This document shows positions 10,069 through 20,430 of a stretch of DNA of 55,699 nucleotides, piece by piece; the stretch's first letter is position 1; each line of letters begins with the position of its first letter. Origin of the DNA: Gammaproteobacteria bacterium (lineage in GTDB: Bacteria > Pseudomonadota > Gammaproteobacteria > Steroidobacterales > Steroidobacteraceae); assembly GCA_028871705.1 (NCBI GenBank), contig JAGWMP010000002.1:1-55699 (forward strand), given 5' to 3'. The notes under the pieces were generated by a model. That model made no database searches and had not been told where the DNA came from. It saw only the letters and a list, made by a program, of their open reading frames with translations. A program made the translations under genes and the position numbers.

Positions 10069-10918
10069 AGCGGATGAAGCCTTCGGGCCCCTTGAAGCTC
10101 ATGTTGACGACGCCGGCGAAGCCGCTGCTGTCGCCGCTCACCGAGATGTGCATGCTGGTGTAGCCGAGGCCGAGCGAGAAGTAGGGGTTCCAGCGGTACT
10201 GCAGGTCCGCGTGCAGGTCGGTGTAGGAGCCGCTGTAGCCGCTCAGGCTGGCCTTGACGTAGTTGCCGCGCGCATTGAGCGAGAAGCGCCTGGAGATGCA
10301 CCAGACGAAATCGACCGGCAGCGTCGGCAGCGGCTCGGCGGCCGACTCATTCTGCACCTGGCCGGTGGCGGGAATCGCCCCCATGGCCTCGGCCTGCACC
10401 GCGAACACCCCGATCCCGGTGCCGAGCTCGATGCTGTCGGTGTGAATGAGCGAGTAGGTGTAGGTGAGCCCGAAGCTGCGCCAGTTGATCGAGGTCTGGA
10501 CCTGCTGCCCGGCGGCGAAGGTCTGATTGCCGAAGGTGATGTTGTTGGCGAGCACCTGACTGGCCGAGCGGTCCGACTCGTAGTACTCGGCGCGCAGCTT
10601 GTGCCGCTCGCGCATGCGGAACATGAACTCGACCCGGCCCTGGTGCATGCGCGCCGGGAGGCCGAGGTCGCGCTCGGCGTTGACCGGCGTACCCAGGGTC
10701 CCCGGGGGCACGCCGGTGGTCGGGTCGTAGCGTACGTTGGTGCTGATCGACGGCGGATAGAAGGCGCCGAGGATGTAGAAATGGTCGTGGATCGGGCTCG
10801 AGCGCTCGGGCCGCGCGGGCGGCGGCAGCGGCGCGCCCGAGAGCTTGTCGACGTCGGCAACGGCCAGCCCCGACTGAGTCGCGAGAACCACGATGGCGGC
10901 CGCGAGCCGGATGCGCAT
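10058..10918 (-). CDS. Outer-membrane beta-barrel protein (OmpW/OmpA-like), function unknown
   Basis: The 286-residue protein starts with a signal peptide (MRIRLAAAIVVLATQSGLAVA). Alternating, aromatic-rich beta strands follow, and the chain ends GFIRFSF; a terminal Phe is typical of outer-membrane barrels recognised by BamA. The ATG at 10918 was chosen because it opens the signal peptide and has AAGGGAG upstream; a longer in-frame start lacks these. The repeated strand pattern suggests roughly 8 strands (inference). The gene stands alone between convergent purD-thioesterase genes and rho. I do not recognise a specific family. Confidence 0.7.
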   Translation of the reverse strand: MRIRLAAAIVVLATQSGLAVADVDKLSGAPLPPPARPERSSPIHDHFYILGAFYPPSISTNVRYDPTTGVPPGTLGTPVNAERDLGLPARMHQGRVEFMFRMRERHKLRAEYYESDRSASQVLANNITFGNQTFAAGQQVQTSINWRSFGLTYTYSLIHTDSIELGTGIGVFAVQAEAMGAIPATGQVQNESAAEPLPTLPVDFVWCISRRFSLNARGNYVKASLSGYSGSYTDLHADLQYRWNPYFSLGLGYTSMHISVSGDSSGFAGVVNMSFKGPEGFIRFSF

Positions 10919-11056
10919 GCGAGTCGAGCTCCCTTGGCGCCCGTTTGGCGCAGGTAGCGCGATCTTACTGAGGCGTGCGGCGCTTGTACCAGCGTCGCCG
11001 GATGCCGACGTGACGCCGCGCACGTTAGCCGGGCGGCCAGACCGCCCGGCGGCGCG

Positions 11057-12498
<1,442 letters not shown>

Positions 12499-12502
<4 letters not shown>

Positions 12503-12855
12503 TTTGCGGCCCGTACGCCGGCGGCATCGAGGTTGCTGTCGAGGAACGCCGCCAGCTGCGACTTGGAGACGGCGCCGACCTTCTGGGCCTCGACCGTGCC
12601 GTTCTTGAAGAGAATCAGCGTGGGTATGCCGCGGATGCCGAACTTCGGCGGGGTCTGCGGGTTCTCGTCGATGTTGAGCTTGGCGATCTTGATCCGGTCC
12701 TGGTACTCGCTCGCGATCTCATCGAGTATCGGGGCGATCATCTTGCAGGGACCGCACCACTCGGCCCAGAAGTCCAGCAGCACCGGCTTGTCGGATTTGA
12801 GAACGTCCTGTGTAAAAGTGGCATCGGTGGTATGCACGATGTTCGGGCTACTCAC
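12499..12855 (-). CDS. trxA: Thioredoxin 1
   Basis: This general cytoplasmic disulfide reductase is recycled by thioredoxin reductase. The 118-residue protein has the active site [11 protein letters not shown], the buried Asp region, the cis-Pro motif IRGIPTL and LFKNG. The GTG at 12855 is preferred because GGAGG lies 9 bases upstream; an in-frame TTG nine bases earlier sits directly on that ribosome binding site. The stop overlaps the rho start (ATGA), pointing to coupled translation. Confidence 0.96.
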
Positions 12856-13138
12856 GCGGTTCAACCTCCGTTGAGACAGAGAGTGTGGATTTCATGGCTG
12901 TTGGAAAATTCGGAAAAATCGGGGCGGGTCGGCACACGCGCAGGAAAAAGCGATGCCAGTTGCACCCGTCAAACGGTTACACTAACTCGTCGGTTGAGTA
13001 TCGGACCCCTTGGGGGAAAGGATAACCGGACTGGCGGGTACGGACCCTCGGGCCCGCTGACTGAGACACTTTGTAGCGCTTCCGGGCCGGTTTTTCAAGT
13101 CCCGAGGCGCTTTTCGCATAACGCTGCAGCTGTAATTG

Positions 13139-14473
13139 ATGACTGATCCACAATCGGATTCCGTGACTTTTGCATCCCTGGGCCTGCGCGAGGAGGTCAT
13201 GCAGGGCGTGCGCCAGGCGGGCTTCAGGCAATGCACGCCGATCCAGGCACAGACGCTCCCCCTCGCGCTCGCGGGCCGCGACGTCGCCGGACAGGCGCAG
13301 ACCGGCACCGGCAAGACCGCCGCCTTCCTCATCGCGCTGTACCAGGCGCTGCTCACGCGGCCGCCGGCCGCCAACCGCAGCCCGACCTCGGTGCTCGCCC
13401 TGATCGTCGCACCGACGCGCGAGCTCGCCGTGCAGATCCACTACGACGCGCTCACGCTCGGCGCGCACACGGGCCTGCGGCACTCGGTGGTGTTCGGCGG
13501 CATCGACTACGACAAGCAGCGCCAGGAGGTCGCGGGGGGCTGCGATGTGCTGATCGGCACGCCGGGGCGCCTCATCGACTACTTCAAGCAGCACGTCTAC
13601 GACCTGCGCCACGCGCAGGTGATGGTGCTGGACGAAGCCGACCGCATGTTCGACCTGGGGTTCATCGCCGACATCCGCTACATCCTGCGCCGGCTGCCGC
13701 CGCCGCAGCGGCGCCAGTCGATGCTGTTCTCGGCGACGCTCTCGTACCGCGTGCTCGAGCTCGCCTACGAGCACATGAACAACCCCGAGCTGGTGCGCAT
13801 CGAGCCCGACAAGCGCACCGTGGATGCGGTCCGGCAGGTCATCTATTACCCGGCGATGGAGGAGAAGGTGCCGCTGCTCATCGGGCTGCTGCATCAGAGC
13901 GAGGCCGTGCGCACGCTGGTGTTCGTCAATACCAAGAGGAGCGCCGAGCGGCTCGAGAGCGTGCTCAGGGCAAACGGCTTCAACGCCCAGGCGCTGTCGG
14001 GCGACGTGCCGCAGAACAAGCGCCTGCGTTTCCTGCGCGACTTCCACGACGGCAAGCTCGCGGTGCTGATCGCCACCGACGTCGCCTCGCGCGGGCTGCA
14101 CATCCCCGACGTGAGCCACGTGTTCAACTTCGACCTGCCGCAGGATCCGGCCGACTACGTGCACCGCATCGGCCGCACCGCGCGCGCCGGCGCCGCGGGC
14201 GATGCCATCAGCTTTGCCTGCGAGGAGTACGCGGTCGGGCTGCCGGACATCGAGACCTACCTCGGCCACAAGATCCCGGCGAGCCCGATCTCCCCGGAGG
14301 TGCTCGCGCGCGAGGTGCTGCCCGGGAGCCTCCCGCCCCGCTCGCACCGGCCGCATCACGGCGGCGGTGGCCGCCGCGGTGGTGGTGGTGGCGGGGGTCG
14401 TGGCGGCGGCGGCGGGGGTCCGCGCGGCGGCGGCAGGGGTCCTCGCTCCGGCCGCCAGGGGCGGGGCCGCTGA
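13139..14473 (+). CDS. rhlB: DEAD-box ATP-dependent RNA helicase RhlB
   Basis: RhlB unwinds RNA for the degradosome in Enterobacteria. The protein has all helicase motifs in order: the Q motif CTPIQ, AQTGTGKT, PTRELA, DEADRMFDLGF, SAT, and HRIGRTARAG. Its sequence around GRDVAGQAQTGTGKTAAFL and IGTPGRLIDYFKQ resembles E. coli RhlB more than other DEAD proteins. The position, divergent from trxA-rho, is the same as for E. coli rhlB. The last 40 or so residues form an Arg/Gly-rich tail (GGGRGGG-type repeats) that may bind RNA. The ATG at 13139 is taken as start, 3 bases after an in-frame TTG. Confidence 0.93.
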   Translation: MTDPQSDSVTFASLGLREEVMQGVRQAGFRQCTPIQAQTLPLALAGRDVAGQAQTGTGKTAAFLIALYQALLTRPPAANRSPTSVLALIVAPTRELAVQIHYDALTLGAHTGLRHSVVFGGIDYDKQRQEVAGGCDVLIGTPGRLIDYFKQHVYDLRHAQVMVLDEADRMFDLGFIADIRYILRRLPPPQRRQSMLFSATLSYRVLELAYEHMNNPELVRIEPDKRTVDAVRQVIYYPAMEEKVPLLIGLLHQSEAVRTLVFVNTKRSAERLESVLRANGFNAQALSGDVPQNKRLRFLRDFHDGKLAVLIATDVASRGLHIPDVSHVFNFDLPQDPADYVHRIGRTARAGAAGDAISFACEEYAVGLPDIETYLGHKIPASPISPEVLAREVLPGSLPPRSHRPHHGGGGRRGGGGGGGRGGGGGGPRGGGRGPRSGRQGRGR

Positions 14474-14474
14474 G

Positions 14475-14497
14475 CCGCGGGCGCGGCGCGCCCGTGG
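14475..14497 (+). terminator. GC-rich hairpin directly after rhlB
   Basis: A 10-bp stem (14475-14484 with 14488-14497, one G-T pair) and a 3-base loop begin 2 bases after the rhlB stop. There is no T-run behind it, so it is not a classic intrinsic terminator. It may mark the 3' end of the message or shield it from exonucleases. Confidence 0.3.
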
Positions 14498-14589
14498 CAC
14501 TTACCGCGCCGCTCGGCTAAGCTCCCCATGTTGGGGGCCGCCGCCAGCAGCTCCAGGCCGTCCAGCCCACCCCGAGATTGGGCCATCGC

Positions 14590-14814
14590 ATGGCGGAAAT
14601 CGAAGACAACGTCGACCGCGAGCTGTTTCGCAACGTGGAGAAGCTGCGGCAGTTGCGTATCGAGCACCGCGACCTCGATGAGGTCATCTCGCGGCTGTCG
14701 CTCGATCTGCACATCAACGAGCTGCAGTTGAAGCGCCTGAAGAAGCGCAAGCTCATGCTCAAGGATCAAATCGCGCGCCTGGAGAGCCAGTTGATCCCGG
14801 ATCTGAACGCCTGA
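14590..14814 (+). CDS. DUF465 (YdcH-like) small coiled-coil protein
   Basis: The product is a 74-residue, highly charged, all-helical protein (RELFRNVEKLRQLRIEHRDL, then LKRLKKRKLMLKDQIARLE) that fits the DUF465/YdcH family, whose function is unknown. The ATG at 14590 gives MAEIEDNVDREL; a TTG four codons earlier is less likely. Its TGA overlaps the ATG of the following mechanosensitive channel gene (TGATG), so the two are probably translated together. Confidence 0.8.
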   Translation: MAEIEDNVDRELFRNVEKLRQLRIEHRDLDEVISRLSLDLHINELQLKRLKKRKLMLKDQIARLESQLIPDLNA

Positions 14815-16190
14815 TGGGTAATGCCGAAAGCGCCGTGCGGGAGCTCCTGCTGCGGCTCGCATCCCCGCAGTTCCTCGCCGAGGCCCTCGCGATCCTGATC
14901 GCGCTCGCGGTCGGATTCGGCGCGGCGCGCGCGGTGCGCCCGTGGCAGGCCGCGGACGCGGCCGAAGCGCCGGCACGCTCGACCTGGCCCGAGCGGCTGC
15001 TCGCGGCGCTGCTGACACTGGTGCCGCTCCTCGCCATGCTCGCGACGCTGCTCGCCGGCCGTGCCACGCTCGCCGCGGCGGGGCTCGCGACCGGCGTGGC
15101 CGACTCGGCGGTACAGCTCCTGATCGCCCTGGTGGTGGTGCGCCTCGGCGTGTACGTCCTCGGGCGGCTGCTCGGGCCCCACTCCTGGGTGCGCAGTCGC
15201 CAGCTCACCATCACATTGGCGCTGGCGTTCATCGTGGCACTGGCGCTGCTCGGCTGGCTCGATGCGATCGAGGCCGCGCTCAGCCGCGTGAGCCTCGTGC
15301 CCGGCCGCAGCCAGTTCAGCCTGTGGGCACTGCTCAAGGGTCTGGTGGTGATCACCGCGTTCGTCGTGGTGGCGAGCCTCGTCGCCCGGGCGCTCGAGCG
15401 CCACGTCATGCGGCTCGAGCAGCTCGCGGTCTCGACCCGGGTGGGCGTCTCGAAGTCCACGCACTTCCTGCTGGTGGGGCTCGGGCTGCTGCTCGGGATC
15501 AACGCCGCGGGCGTCGACATCACGACGCTCAACGTGCTCTTCGGCGCAATCGGACTCGGGCTCGGCTTCGGCCTGCAGTCGGTCGCCAGCAATTTCGTCA
15601 GCGGTTTCGTGCTACTGATGGACAAGTCCATCAAGCCGGGCGACGTCATCAGCTTCACCTCCGCCAATACGGGCGACAACACCGGCAGCAGCAATTTCGG
15701 CTGGGTACAGGAGCTGCGCGGCCGCTATGTCGTGGTGCGCGACCGCGACGGCGTCGACACGCTGGTGCCGAACCAGAACCTCATCACGAGCCCGTTCATC
15801 AACTGGAGCTACTCGGACCAGCGGGTGCGCATCCGCCTCCCGGTCACGGTGAGCTACGAGGACGATCCGGAGGTGGCCTTACAGCTGCTGCTCGAGGCCG
15901 CCGAGGGCCACCCGCGGATCCTGCGCGAGCCGGCGCCGGTCTCGCGCCTCATCAGCTTCGAGGACAACGGCATGCGCCTGGAGGTGCGCTTCTGGATCGC
16001 CGATCCCGTCAACGGCGTCAACAACGTGCGCTCGGACGTGAATCGCGCGATCTGGCGGATCTTCCGCGCGCATGGCGTGCACATCCCGGTGCCGCAGCGC
16101 GACCTGCGCATGCGCGAGGAGACCCGGCGCCGTCCGCCGGCCGGCGGCGCCGCGCCCGGCGTGCCCGGTTTCGACCGGGCCGCGGACTGA
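14814..16190 (+). CDS. MscS-family mechanosensitive ion channel
   Basis: The 458-residue inner-membrane protein has about five or six hydrophobic spans in its first 260 residues. The pore-lining helix signature GLGLGFGLQSVASNFVSGFV follows, then the beta domain (DKSIKPGDVI, VVVRDRDGVDTLVPNQNLI) and the alpha/beta cytoplasmic domain. Such channels open under membrane tension to release solutes during osmotic downshock. The extra N-terminal spans make it larger than E. coli MscS (286 residues). It is coupled to the DUF465 gene by a one-base stop-start overlap. Confidence 0.9.
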   Translation: MGNAESAVRELLLRLASPQFLAEALAILIALAVGFGAARAVRPWQAADAAEAPARSTWPERLLAALLTLVPLLAMLATLLAGRATLAAAGLATGVADSAVQLLIALVVVRLGVYVLGRLLGPHSWVRSRQLTITLALAFIVALALLGWLDAIEAALSRVSLVPGRSQFSLWALLKGLVVITAFVVVASLVARALERHVMRLEQLAVSTRVGVSKSTHFLLVGLGLLLGINAAGVDITTLNVLFGAIGLGLGFGLQSVASNFVSGFVLLMDKSIKPGDVISFTSANTGDNTGSSNFGWVQELRGRYVVVRDRDGVDTLVPNQNLITSPFINWSYSDQRVRIRLPVTVSYEDDPEVALQLLLEAAEGHPRILREPAPVSRLISFEDNGMRLEVRFWIADPVNGVNNVRSDVNRAIWRIFRAHGVHIPVPQRDLRMREETRRRPPAGGAAPGVPGFDRAAD

Positions 16191-16218
16191 CGGCGCGCGG
16201 GCCGCGCGCAACTCCCCA

Positions 16219-16644
16219 GTGCCGCTGCGGGTCGAGGCGGGTGTCGAGATTCCGGACGCGGAGCTCTCGGTCAGCTTCATCCGCTCCTCGGGTCCCGGCG
16301 GGCAGAACGTCAACAAGGTGGCGAGCGCGGTGCAGTTGCGCTTCGATCTCGCCGGCAGCACCGTGCTCGGCGAGGCCGTCAAGGCGCGGCTGCGTCACCT
16401 GAGCGGCCGCCGCCTGACCGCCGACGGGGCGCTGCTTCTCGTCGCCCGCACTCACCGCAGCCAGGGGGAGAACCGCCGCGACGCCCTCGAGCGGCTCGCC
16501 GAGCTCATCCGGCGTGCGCTGGTGCAGCCCAAGGCGCGCCGCGCCACCAAGCCGCCCCGCGCCGCGCGCGAGCGGCGCCTCGAGGGCAAGAGCCGCGTGC
16601 AGCGCGCCAAGCGCCTGCGGTCGCGGCCGCGCTGGGACGACTGA
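16219..16644 (+). CDS. arfB: Alternative ribosome-rescue factor ArfB (peptidyl-tRNA hydrolase)
   Basis: ArfB (YaeJ) releases ribosomes stalled on mRNAs without a stop codon by hydrolysing peptidyl-tRNA. The 141-residue protein (E. coli 140) has the catalytic GGQ in RSSGPGGQNVNKVASAVQL. It also has the basic C-terminal tail (ARRATKPPRAARERRLEGKS, then RVQRAKRLRSR) that reaches into the empty mRNA channel. The GTG at 16219 gives the expected length and N-terminus PLRVEAGVEIPDAEL. It lies 28 bp after the channel gene. Confidence 0.93.
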   Translation: MPLRVEAGVEIPDAELSVSFIRSSGPGGQNVNKVASAVQLRFDLAGSTVLGEAVKARLRHLSGRRLTADGALLLVARTHRSQGENRRDALERLAELIRRALVQPKARRATKPPRAARERRLEGKSRVQRAKRLRSRPRWDD

Positions 16645-16658
16645 GGAGACGCACGTCC

Positions 16659-17117
16659 ATGTATGCATCGGCATTGATGGCATTTCTGCACCACTGCGCC
16701 GCCTTCACCCTGGTGGCAGCGCTGGCGGTCGAGGTCGCGCTCTTCAAGCCGCCCCTCACCCTGGCGCAGGCGCGGCGCCTGCAGCGCACCGACCTCATCT
16801 TCGGCATCGCCGCCGGCGCCGTGCTCGTCATCGGCGCCCTGCGCGTCGCCTACTTCGAGAAGCCGAGCACCTACTACCTGCACGACGCCTGGTTCATCGC
16901 CAAGCTCGCGGCGTTCCTCGCCGCGGGCCTGGTCTCGATCTACCCGACGATGACGTTTCTGTCGTGGAACGCGGCGCTCAGGGACGGCCGCGTGCCGGAG
17001 GTGAGCGCCGCGCGCACCCGCCGGGTGCGCCTGTGTCTCATGCTCGAGCTCACCGCGATCGTCGTGATCCTGCTGTGCGCCGCGCTGATGGCGCGCGGCT
17101 TCGGGTACACGCGATAA
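16659..17117 (+). CDS. DUF2214 family four-span membrane protein
   Basis: The 152-residue protein has four predicted membrane helices, near residues 5-27, 46-63, 78-100 and 126-146. The motif FLHHCAAFTLVAALAVE and the region LRVAYFEKPSTYYLHDAWFIAK resemble DUF2214 proteins, in which conserved His residues sit at the membrane surface. The function is unknown; it may bind metal or haem (inference from the His residues). It follows arfB by 14 bp and looks like the last gene of the rightward group. Confidence 0.75.
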   Translation: MYASALMAFLHHCAAFTLVAALAVEVALFKPPLTLAQARRLQRTDLIFGIAAGAVLVIGALRVAYFEKPSTYYLHDAWFIAKLAAFLAAGLVSIYPTMTFLSWNAALRDGRVPEVSAARTRRVRLCLMLELTAIVVILLCAALMARGFGYTR

Positions 17118-17121
17118 TAGG

Positions 17122-17850
17122 TCACACCTCAGGGTCTTCGTCGATTCCCGAGTCGCGACTCTTCTCGGGGTCTCGGCTCGGCTGCTCCTGCGCCGACTCG
17201 CCCTGCGAGATTGAGCCGTCTCTGTCTTGTTCGCGGAGCCTCAGCCAATCTTGTCGCGCCCTGGCACGAGTCTCCTCAGGATCCTCGGCTGCGCCCGGCA
17301 GCCGCCGCAGCCTGAGCCATTCCTCGCGCCCCAGTCTTTGCGCCTCGAGCACCGGGTCCGCTCCATGCGGGGCTGCGGCGGATCGCTGCTCCGCCGCACC
17401 GCGCGACTGATCCGCGCTCAAAGCCGCAACGTCAGCCAGATCCTGCGGTCGGCCCGCAGCAAGTTTTGCGGCGAGTAGGTCCTCGCGCGAGATGAAAGGT
17501 GCGCGCAGCGACCCGTCAATTGCGACGTCCACACGCCGCTGCCATGCCTGCTCGAAATCAACGCCGCTGATGCGCGAGAGAATGTCCACCATTACCGGCG
17601 GAGTGCCCATGCGGAAAAAGCTCCCTGGCTCGACCAAGTCCTGTGCGGTCAACCCCTCCACAGGGGCTCCGAACTGCGCCAAAGCCGCATACAGCGCGCC
17701 ACCATTGACGGCGTCGGCACTGATCAGGATGTCGAGATCGCGGGTTGCTCGGGGCTGCGCGTGGAATCCCACCGCGTATCCCCCGACGATGAGGTACCTA
17801 ACCCGGTGGGCGTTTAATGCGGACAAGAGATCTTTGAAGTCTGGGAACAT
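17122..17850 (-). CDS. Nucleotidyltransferase-fold protein (MNT-like), possible toxin-antitoxin component
   Basis: Residues 1-150 form a minimal nucleotidyltransferase domain with the signature YLIVGGYAVGFHAQPRATRDLDILI (GG followed by the metal-binding DxD). A second acidic residue is expected near VMVDIL. The C-terminal 90 residues are hydrophilic and contain two copies of a short motif, REEWLRLR and RQDWLRLR. An overlapping 66-residue gene lies just upstream on the same strand, an arrangement typical of nucleotidyltransferase toxin-antitoxin or phage-defence pairs. Whether this one acts as toxin or antitoxin, or modifies tRNA or protein, is not visible here. Its base composition is slightly less GC-rich than the neighbours, which would fit transfer. 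Confidence 0.75.
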   Translation of the reverse strand: MFPDFKDLLSALNAHRVRYLIVGGYAVGFHAQPRATRDLDILISADAVNGGALYAALAQFGAPVEGLTAQDLVEPGSFFRMGTPPVMVDILSRISGVDFEQAWQRRVDVAIDGSLRAPFISREDLLAAKLAAGRPQDLADVAALSADQSRGAAEQRSAAAPHGADPVLEAQRLGREEWLRLRRLPGAAEDPEETRARARQDWLRLREQDRDGSISQGESAQEQPSRDPEKSRDSGIDEDPEV

Positions 17851-17998
17851 CGACGTGGCCCTTGAGAGCGTAGAGTTCCAGCGTGAGATCCATCACCGCC
17901 CGCAGTCGTTCTTGCGCGGGCAGGCGCTGCCATGCCGGATACTCGGCTCTCTTCATCGCCTCAAGGCTTCGGTAACGCGTGATCGTCTTGTCCACCAC
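17798..17998 (-). CDS. Small protein upstream of and overlapping the nucleotidyltransferase gene
   Basis: The 66-residue protein has the core sequence ITRYRSLEAMKRAEYPAWQRL and ends RLQRSLVRIKRPPG. It is basic and mostly helical. It overlaps the first 53 bases of the nucleotidyltransferase gene in another frame, so the two are almost certainly co-expressed. From memory, similar small proteins precede nucleotidyltransferases in other bacteria; this could not be checked here. The start is GTG at 17998 or 17995, with GAGG unusually close to both, so the true start is uncertain. Confidence 0.6.
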   Translation of the reverse strand: MVDKTITRYRSLEAMKRAEYPAWQRLPAQERLRAVMDLTLELYALKGHVDVPRLQRSLVRIKRPPG

Positions 17999-18060
17999 CT
18001 CAACTTAGCACATCGGCAGCTCCGGCAAGTAGCTGCGGGTGGTCTGGATTCACTATTGAT

Positions 18061-20430
18061 TCATGGACTTGCGGGGCGAGCCGGGCGGATCAGCCAGGCG
18101 GCCAGCGCCGGCAGCAGGATGATCGCCGCCAGCATGTTCACCAGGAACATGAAGGTCAGCATGATGCCGATGTCCGCCTGGAACTTGAGGGGCGAGAACA
18201 CCCAGGTGGCGACCCCGATGGCGAGCGTCACACCCGTGAAGATGATGCTGGCGCCCGTCACGCGCAGCGTGCGCTCGTAGGCCTCGCGGACGTCGAGCCC
18301 CTGGTGCAGAAACTCCTGCATGCGGCTGAAGAGGTAGATGCCGTAGTCGACGCCGATGCCGGCGCCGAGCGCCACCATCGGCAGCGTCGAGACCTTGAGC
18401 CCGATGCCGACCAGAGCCATGACCGCATACACCAGCACCGAGACCAGGGCGAGCGGCACCACCACCAGCACCGTACCGGTCACGGAACGGAAGGTCAGCA
18501 GGCACATGAGGATCACCGCGCCGAACACGCCCGCGAGGATCAGCAGCTCCTTCGCCTCGACCGTCTCGTTGGTCGCCGCCATGACGCCGACGTTGCCGGC
18601 GGCGAGCCGCACCCGCGCGCCGGCGAGCGCGTTGGCGCTGCGCCACGCTTTCACCGCGGCCACCGCGCGCGCGATGGTCGCGGCGCGGTGGTCGGTGAGA
18701 AAGATCATGACCGGCACGACGTCGCAGTTCTCATTCAGCAGCCCGGTGCTGGTCTCGATGTAGCGCGTCGATTGCGTGAGCTGGGTCTGCTCGCGCGGGA
18801 TGCTGCGCCACTTGAGACTCCCCTCGTTCCAGCCGGCGATCGCCACCTTGGCGATGAAGGGCAGCGTGATGACCTCCTGCACGCCGGCGACGTTGCGCAT
18901 GTGCCAGCCGAAGCGATCGACGGCGGCCATGAGGTCGTGGCTGACGCACAACGGCTGGTCGGACTCGACGATCGCCGTCAACACGTCGACCCCGATGGAG
19001 AAACGGCTGGTGATGACGTCGTTGTCGCGGTTGTAGCGCGAGTCGGCGCGCAGCTCCGGCACGCCCCGCTGGGTATCGCCGATCGGCGTCTCGCGCCCCT
19101 TCCACCAGCCCGCCAGCGCGAGCAGCGCCGCGGCCGCGATGATGGCGAGCGCCGGGCCGCGCGCGGTGATCCCCGCGACGTGGTGCCACAGCGCGGCGAG
19201 CTGCCGCTGGCGCCGCTCGACGCGTGCGCGGTAACCCGGGGCGAAGCGTACGTAGGACACCAGCACCGGCAGCAGCACCAGGTCGGTGAGGATGACGATC
19301 GCCACGCCGATGCTGGCGGTGATCGCCATCTCGCGGATCACCTGCACCGGAATCATGAGAATGGTGACGAAGCCCACGAGGTCGGCGAGCAGCGCCACCA
19401 CCGCCGGCAGCAGCAGCTGGCGGAACACGCGCCGCGCGGCGGCCTCGCTGTCGAGACCGGCGAGCGCGGCATCCGCGGCGGCGCTGATCTTCTGCACGCC
19501 GTGGCTCACGCCGATCGCGAAGATCAGGAACGGCACCAGCAGCCCGATCGGATCGATGCCGTAGCGCAGCGCCACCAGCGCGCCGAGCTGCCAGATCACC
19601 GCGATGCACGAGCACACGACCGGCACGCAGGCGATGCGCCACGACTGGCAGTAGAGCCGCACCGCGAGCAGCGTCAGCACCAGCGTGATGCCGGCGAACA
19701 GCACCACGGCGGCGGCGCCGTCGGCGATGTCGCCCATGACCTTGGCGAAGCCGATCATGCGCACGTCGATGCCGTGCCCTTCGAGCGGCTGGCGTACCTC
19801 ACGCTCGAGCGCGTGCGCGACCGCGATCGGGTCGACCGGGCGGCCCTGCGCGTCCCGGTCGAGCACGATGGCGCTCACCAGTGCGCCGGAGAAGTCGTTG
19901 GCCACCAGGCGGCCGATGATGCCGGCCTTGCGGATGTTGTCGCGCACGCGCGCGAAGTTCTCCGGCGTGGGACTGAAATCCTCGGGCGTGACGTTGCCGG
20001 CCTCGATGCCGTCTTCGACCACCTCGAGGTAGCGCACGTTGGGCGTGAAGATCGACTGCACCTGGGTGCGGTCGATGCCGTCCATGACGATGATCGCATC
20101 CGTCGCCTTGCGCAGTGCGGCGAAGAACTGCGGCGTGAACATGTTGCCGTCGCGCGCGATGAGGGCCACCAGCACGCGGTCGGCGCCCTGGAACTCGGCC
20201 ACCTTCGGGTCGAGGTAGGTGCGCATGTACTCGTGATGCACCGGCAGCGTCTTGGTGAAGGAGGTGTCGATGCGCAGCCCGCGCCACGCCACCGTGCCGA
20301 GAATCAGCGTACCGAGAGCGAACAGCGCGAGGATCAGCGTCCGCTGGCCGAAGATGAGCCGCTCGAGAACGCCGCCGAATCCCGGCAGGGGGCGATCCGC
20401 CGCCGCGGCGTCCCCGGCCGCGGCCGTCAT
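18061..20430 (-). CDS. RND-superfamily (MMPL/HpnN-like) transporter
   Basis: The 789-residue inner-membrane protein has the RND layout: one N-terminal span (LILALFALGTLILGTVAW), a large periplasmic domain (about residues 50-250), five or six spans, a second periplasmic domain and another six spans. It is single-subunit, about 250 residues shorter than the AcrB type, and resembles MMPL/HpnN proteins that move lipids. The proton-relay helix reads LGAGIGVDYGIYL. It is the last gene of a four-gene operon and its ATG overlaps the stop of the YCF48 gene (ATGA). The substrate is probably a hydrophobic molecule (inference from the partners). Confidence 0.88.
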   Translation of the reverse strand: MTAAAGDAAAADRPLPGFGGVLERLIFGQRTLILALFALGTLILGTVAWRGLRIDTSFTKTLPVHHEYMRTYLDPKVAEFQGADRVLVALIARDGNMFTPQFFAALRKATDAIIVMDGIDRTQVQSIFTPNVRYLEVVEDGIEAGNVTPEDFSPTPENFARVRDNIRKAGIIGRLVANDFSGALVSAIVLDRDAQGRPVDPIAVAHALEREVRQPLEGHGIDVRMIGFAKVMGDIADGAAAVVLFAGITLVLTLLAVRLYCQSWRIACVPVVCSCIAVIWQLGALVALRYGIDPIGLLVPFLIFAIGVSHGVQKISAAADAALAGLDSEAAARRVFRQLLLPAVVALLADLVGFVTILMIPVQVIREMAITASIGVAIVILTDLVLLPVLVSYVRFAPGYRARVERRQRQLAALWHHVAGITARGPALAIIAAAALLALAGWWKGRETPIGDTQRGVPELRADSRYNRDNDVITSRFSIGVDVLTAIVESDQPLCVSHDLMAAVDRFGWHMRNVAGVQEVITLPFIAKVAIAGWNEGSLKWRSIPREQTQLTQSTRYIETSTGLLNENCDVVPVMIFLTDHRAATIARAVAAVKAWRSANALAGARVRLAAGNVGVMAATNETVEAKELLILAGVFGAVILMCLLTFRSVTGTVLVVVPLALVSVLVYAVMALVGIGLKVSTLPMVALGAGIGVDYGIYLFSRMQEFLHQGLDVREAYERTLRVTGASIIFTGVTLAIGVATWVFSPLKFQADIGIMLTFMFLVNMLAAIILLPALAAWLIRPARPASP

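Noticed and set aside
12960-12983. TTGCAC and TACACT as a promoter for rhlB
   Set aside because: The two boxes are only 12 bases apart, too close for a sigma-70 promoter.
12977-14500. Long minus-strand open frame opposite rhlB
   Set aside because: It has His/Val/Asp-rich shadow composition, no motif and no ribosome binding site, while the plus strand encodes a full DEAD-box helicase.
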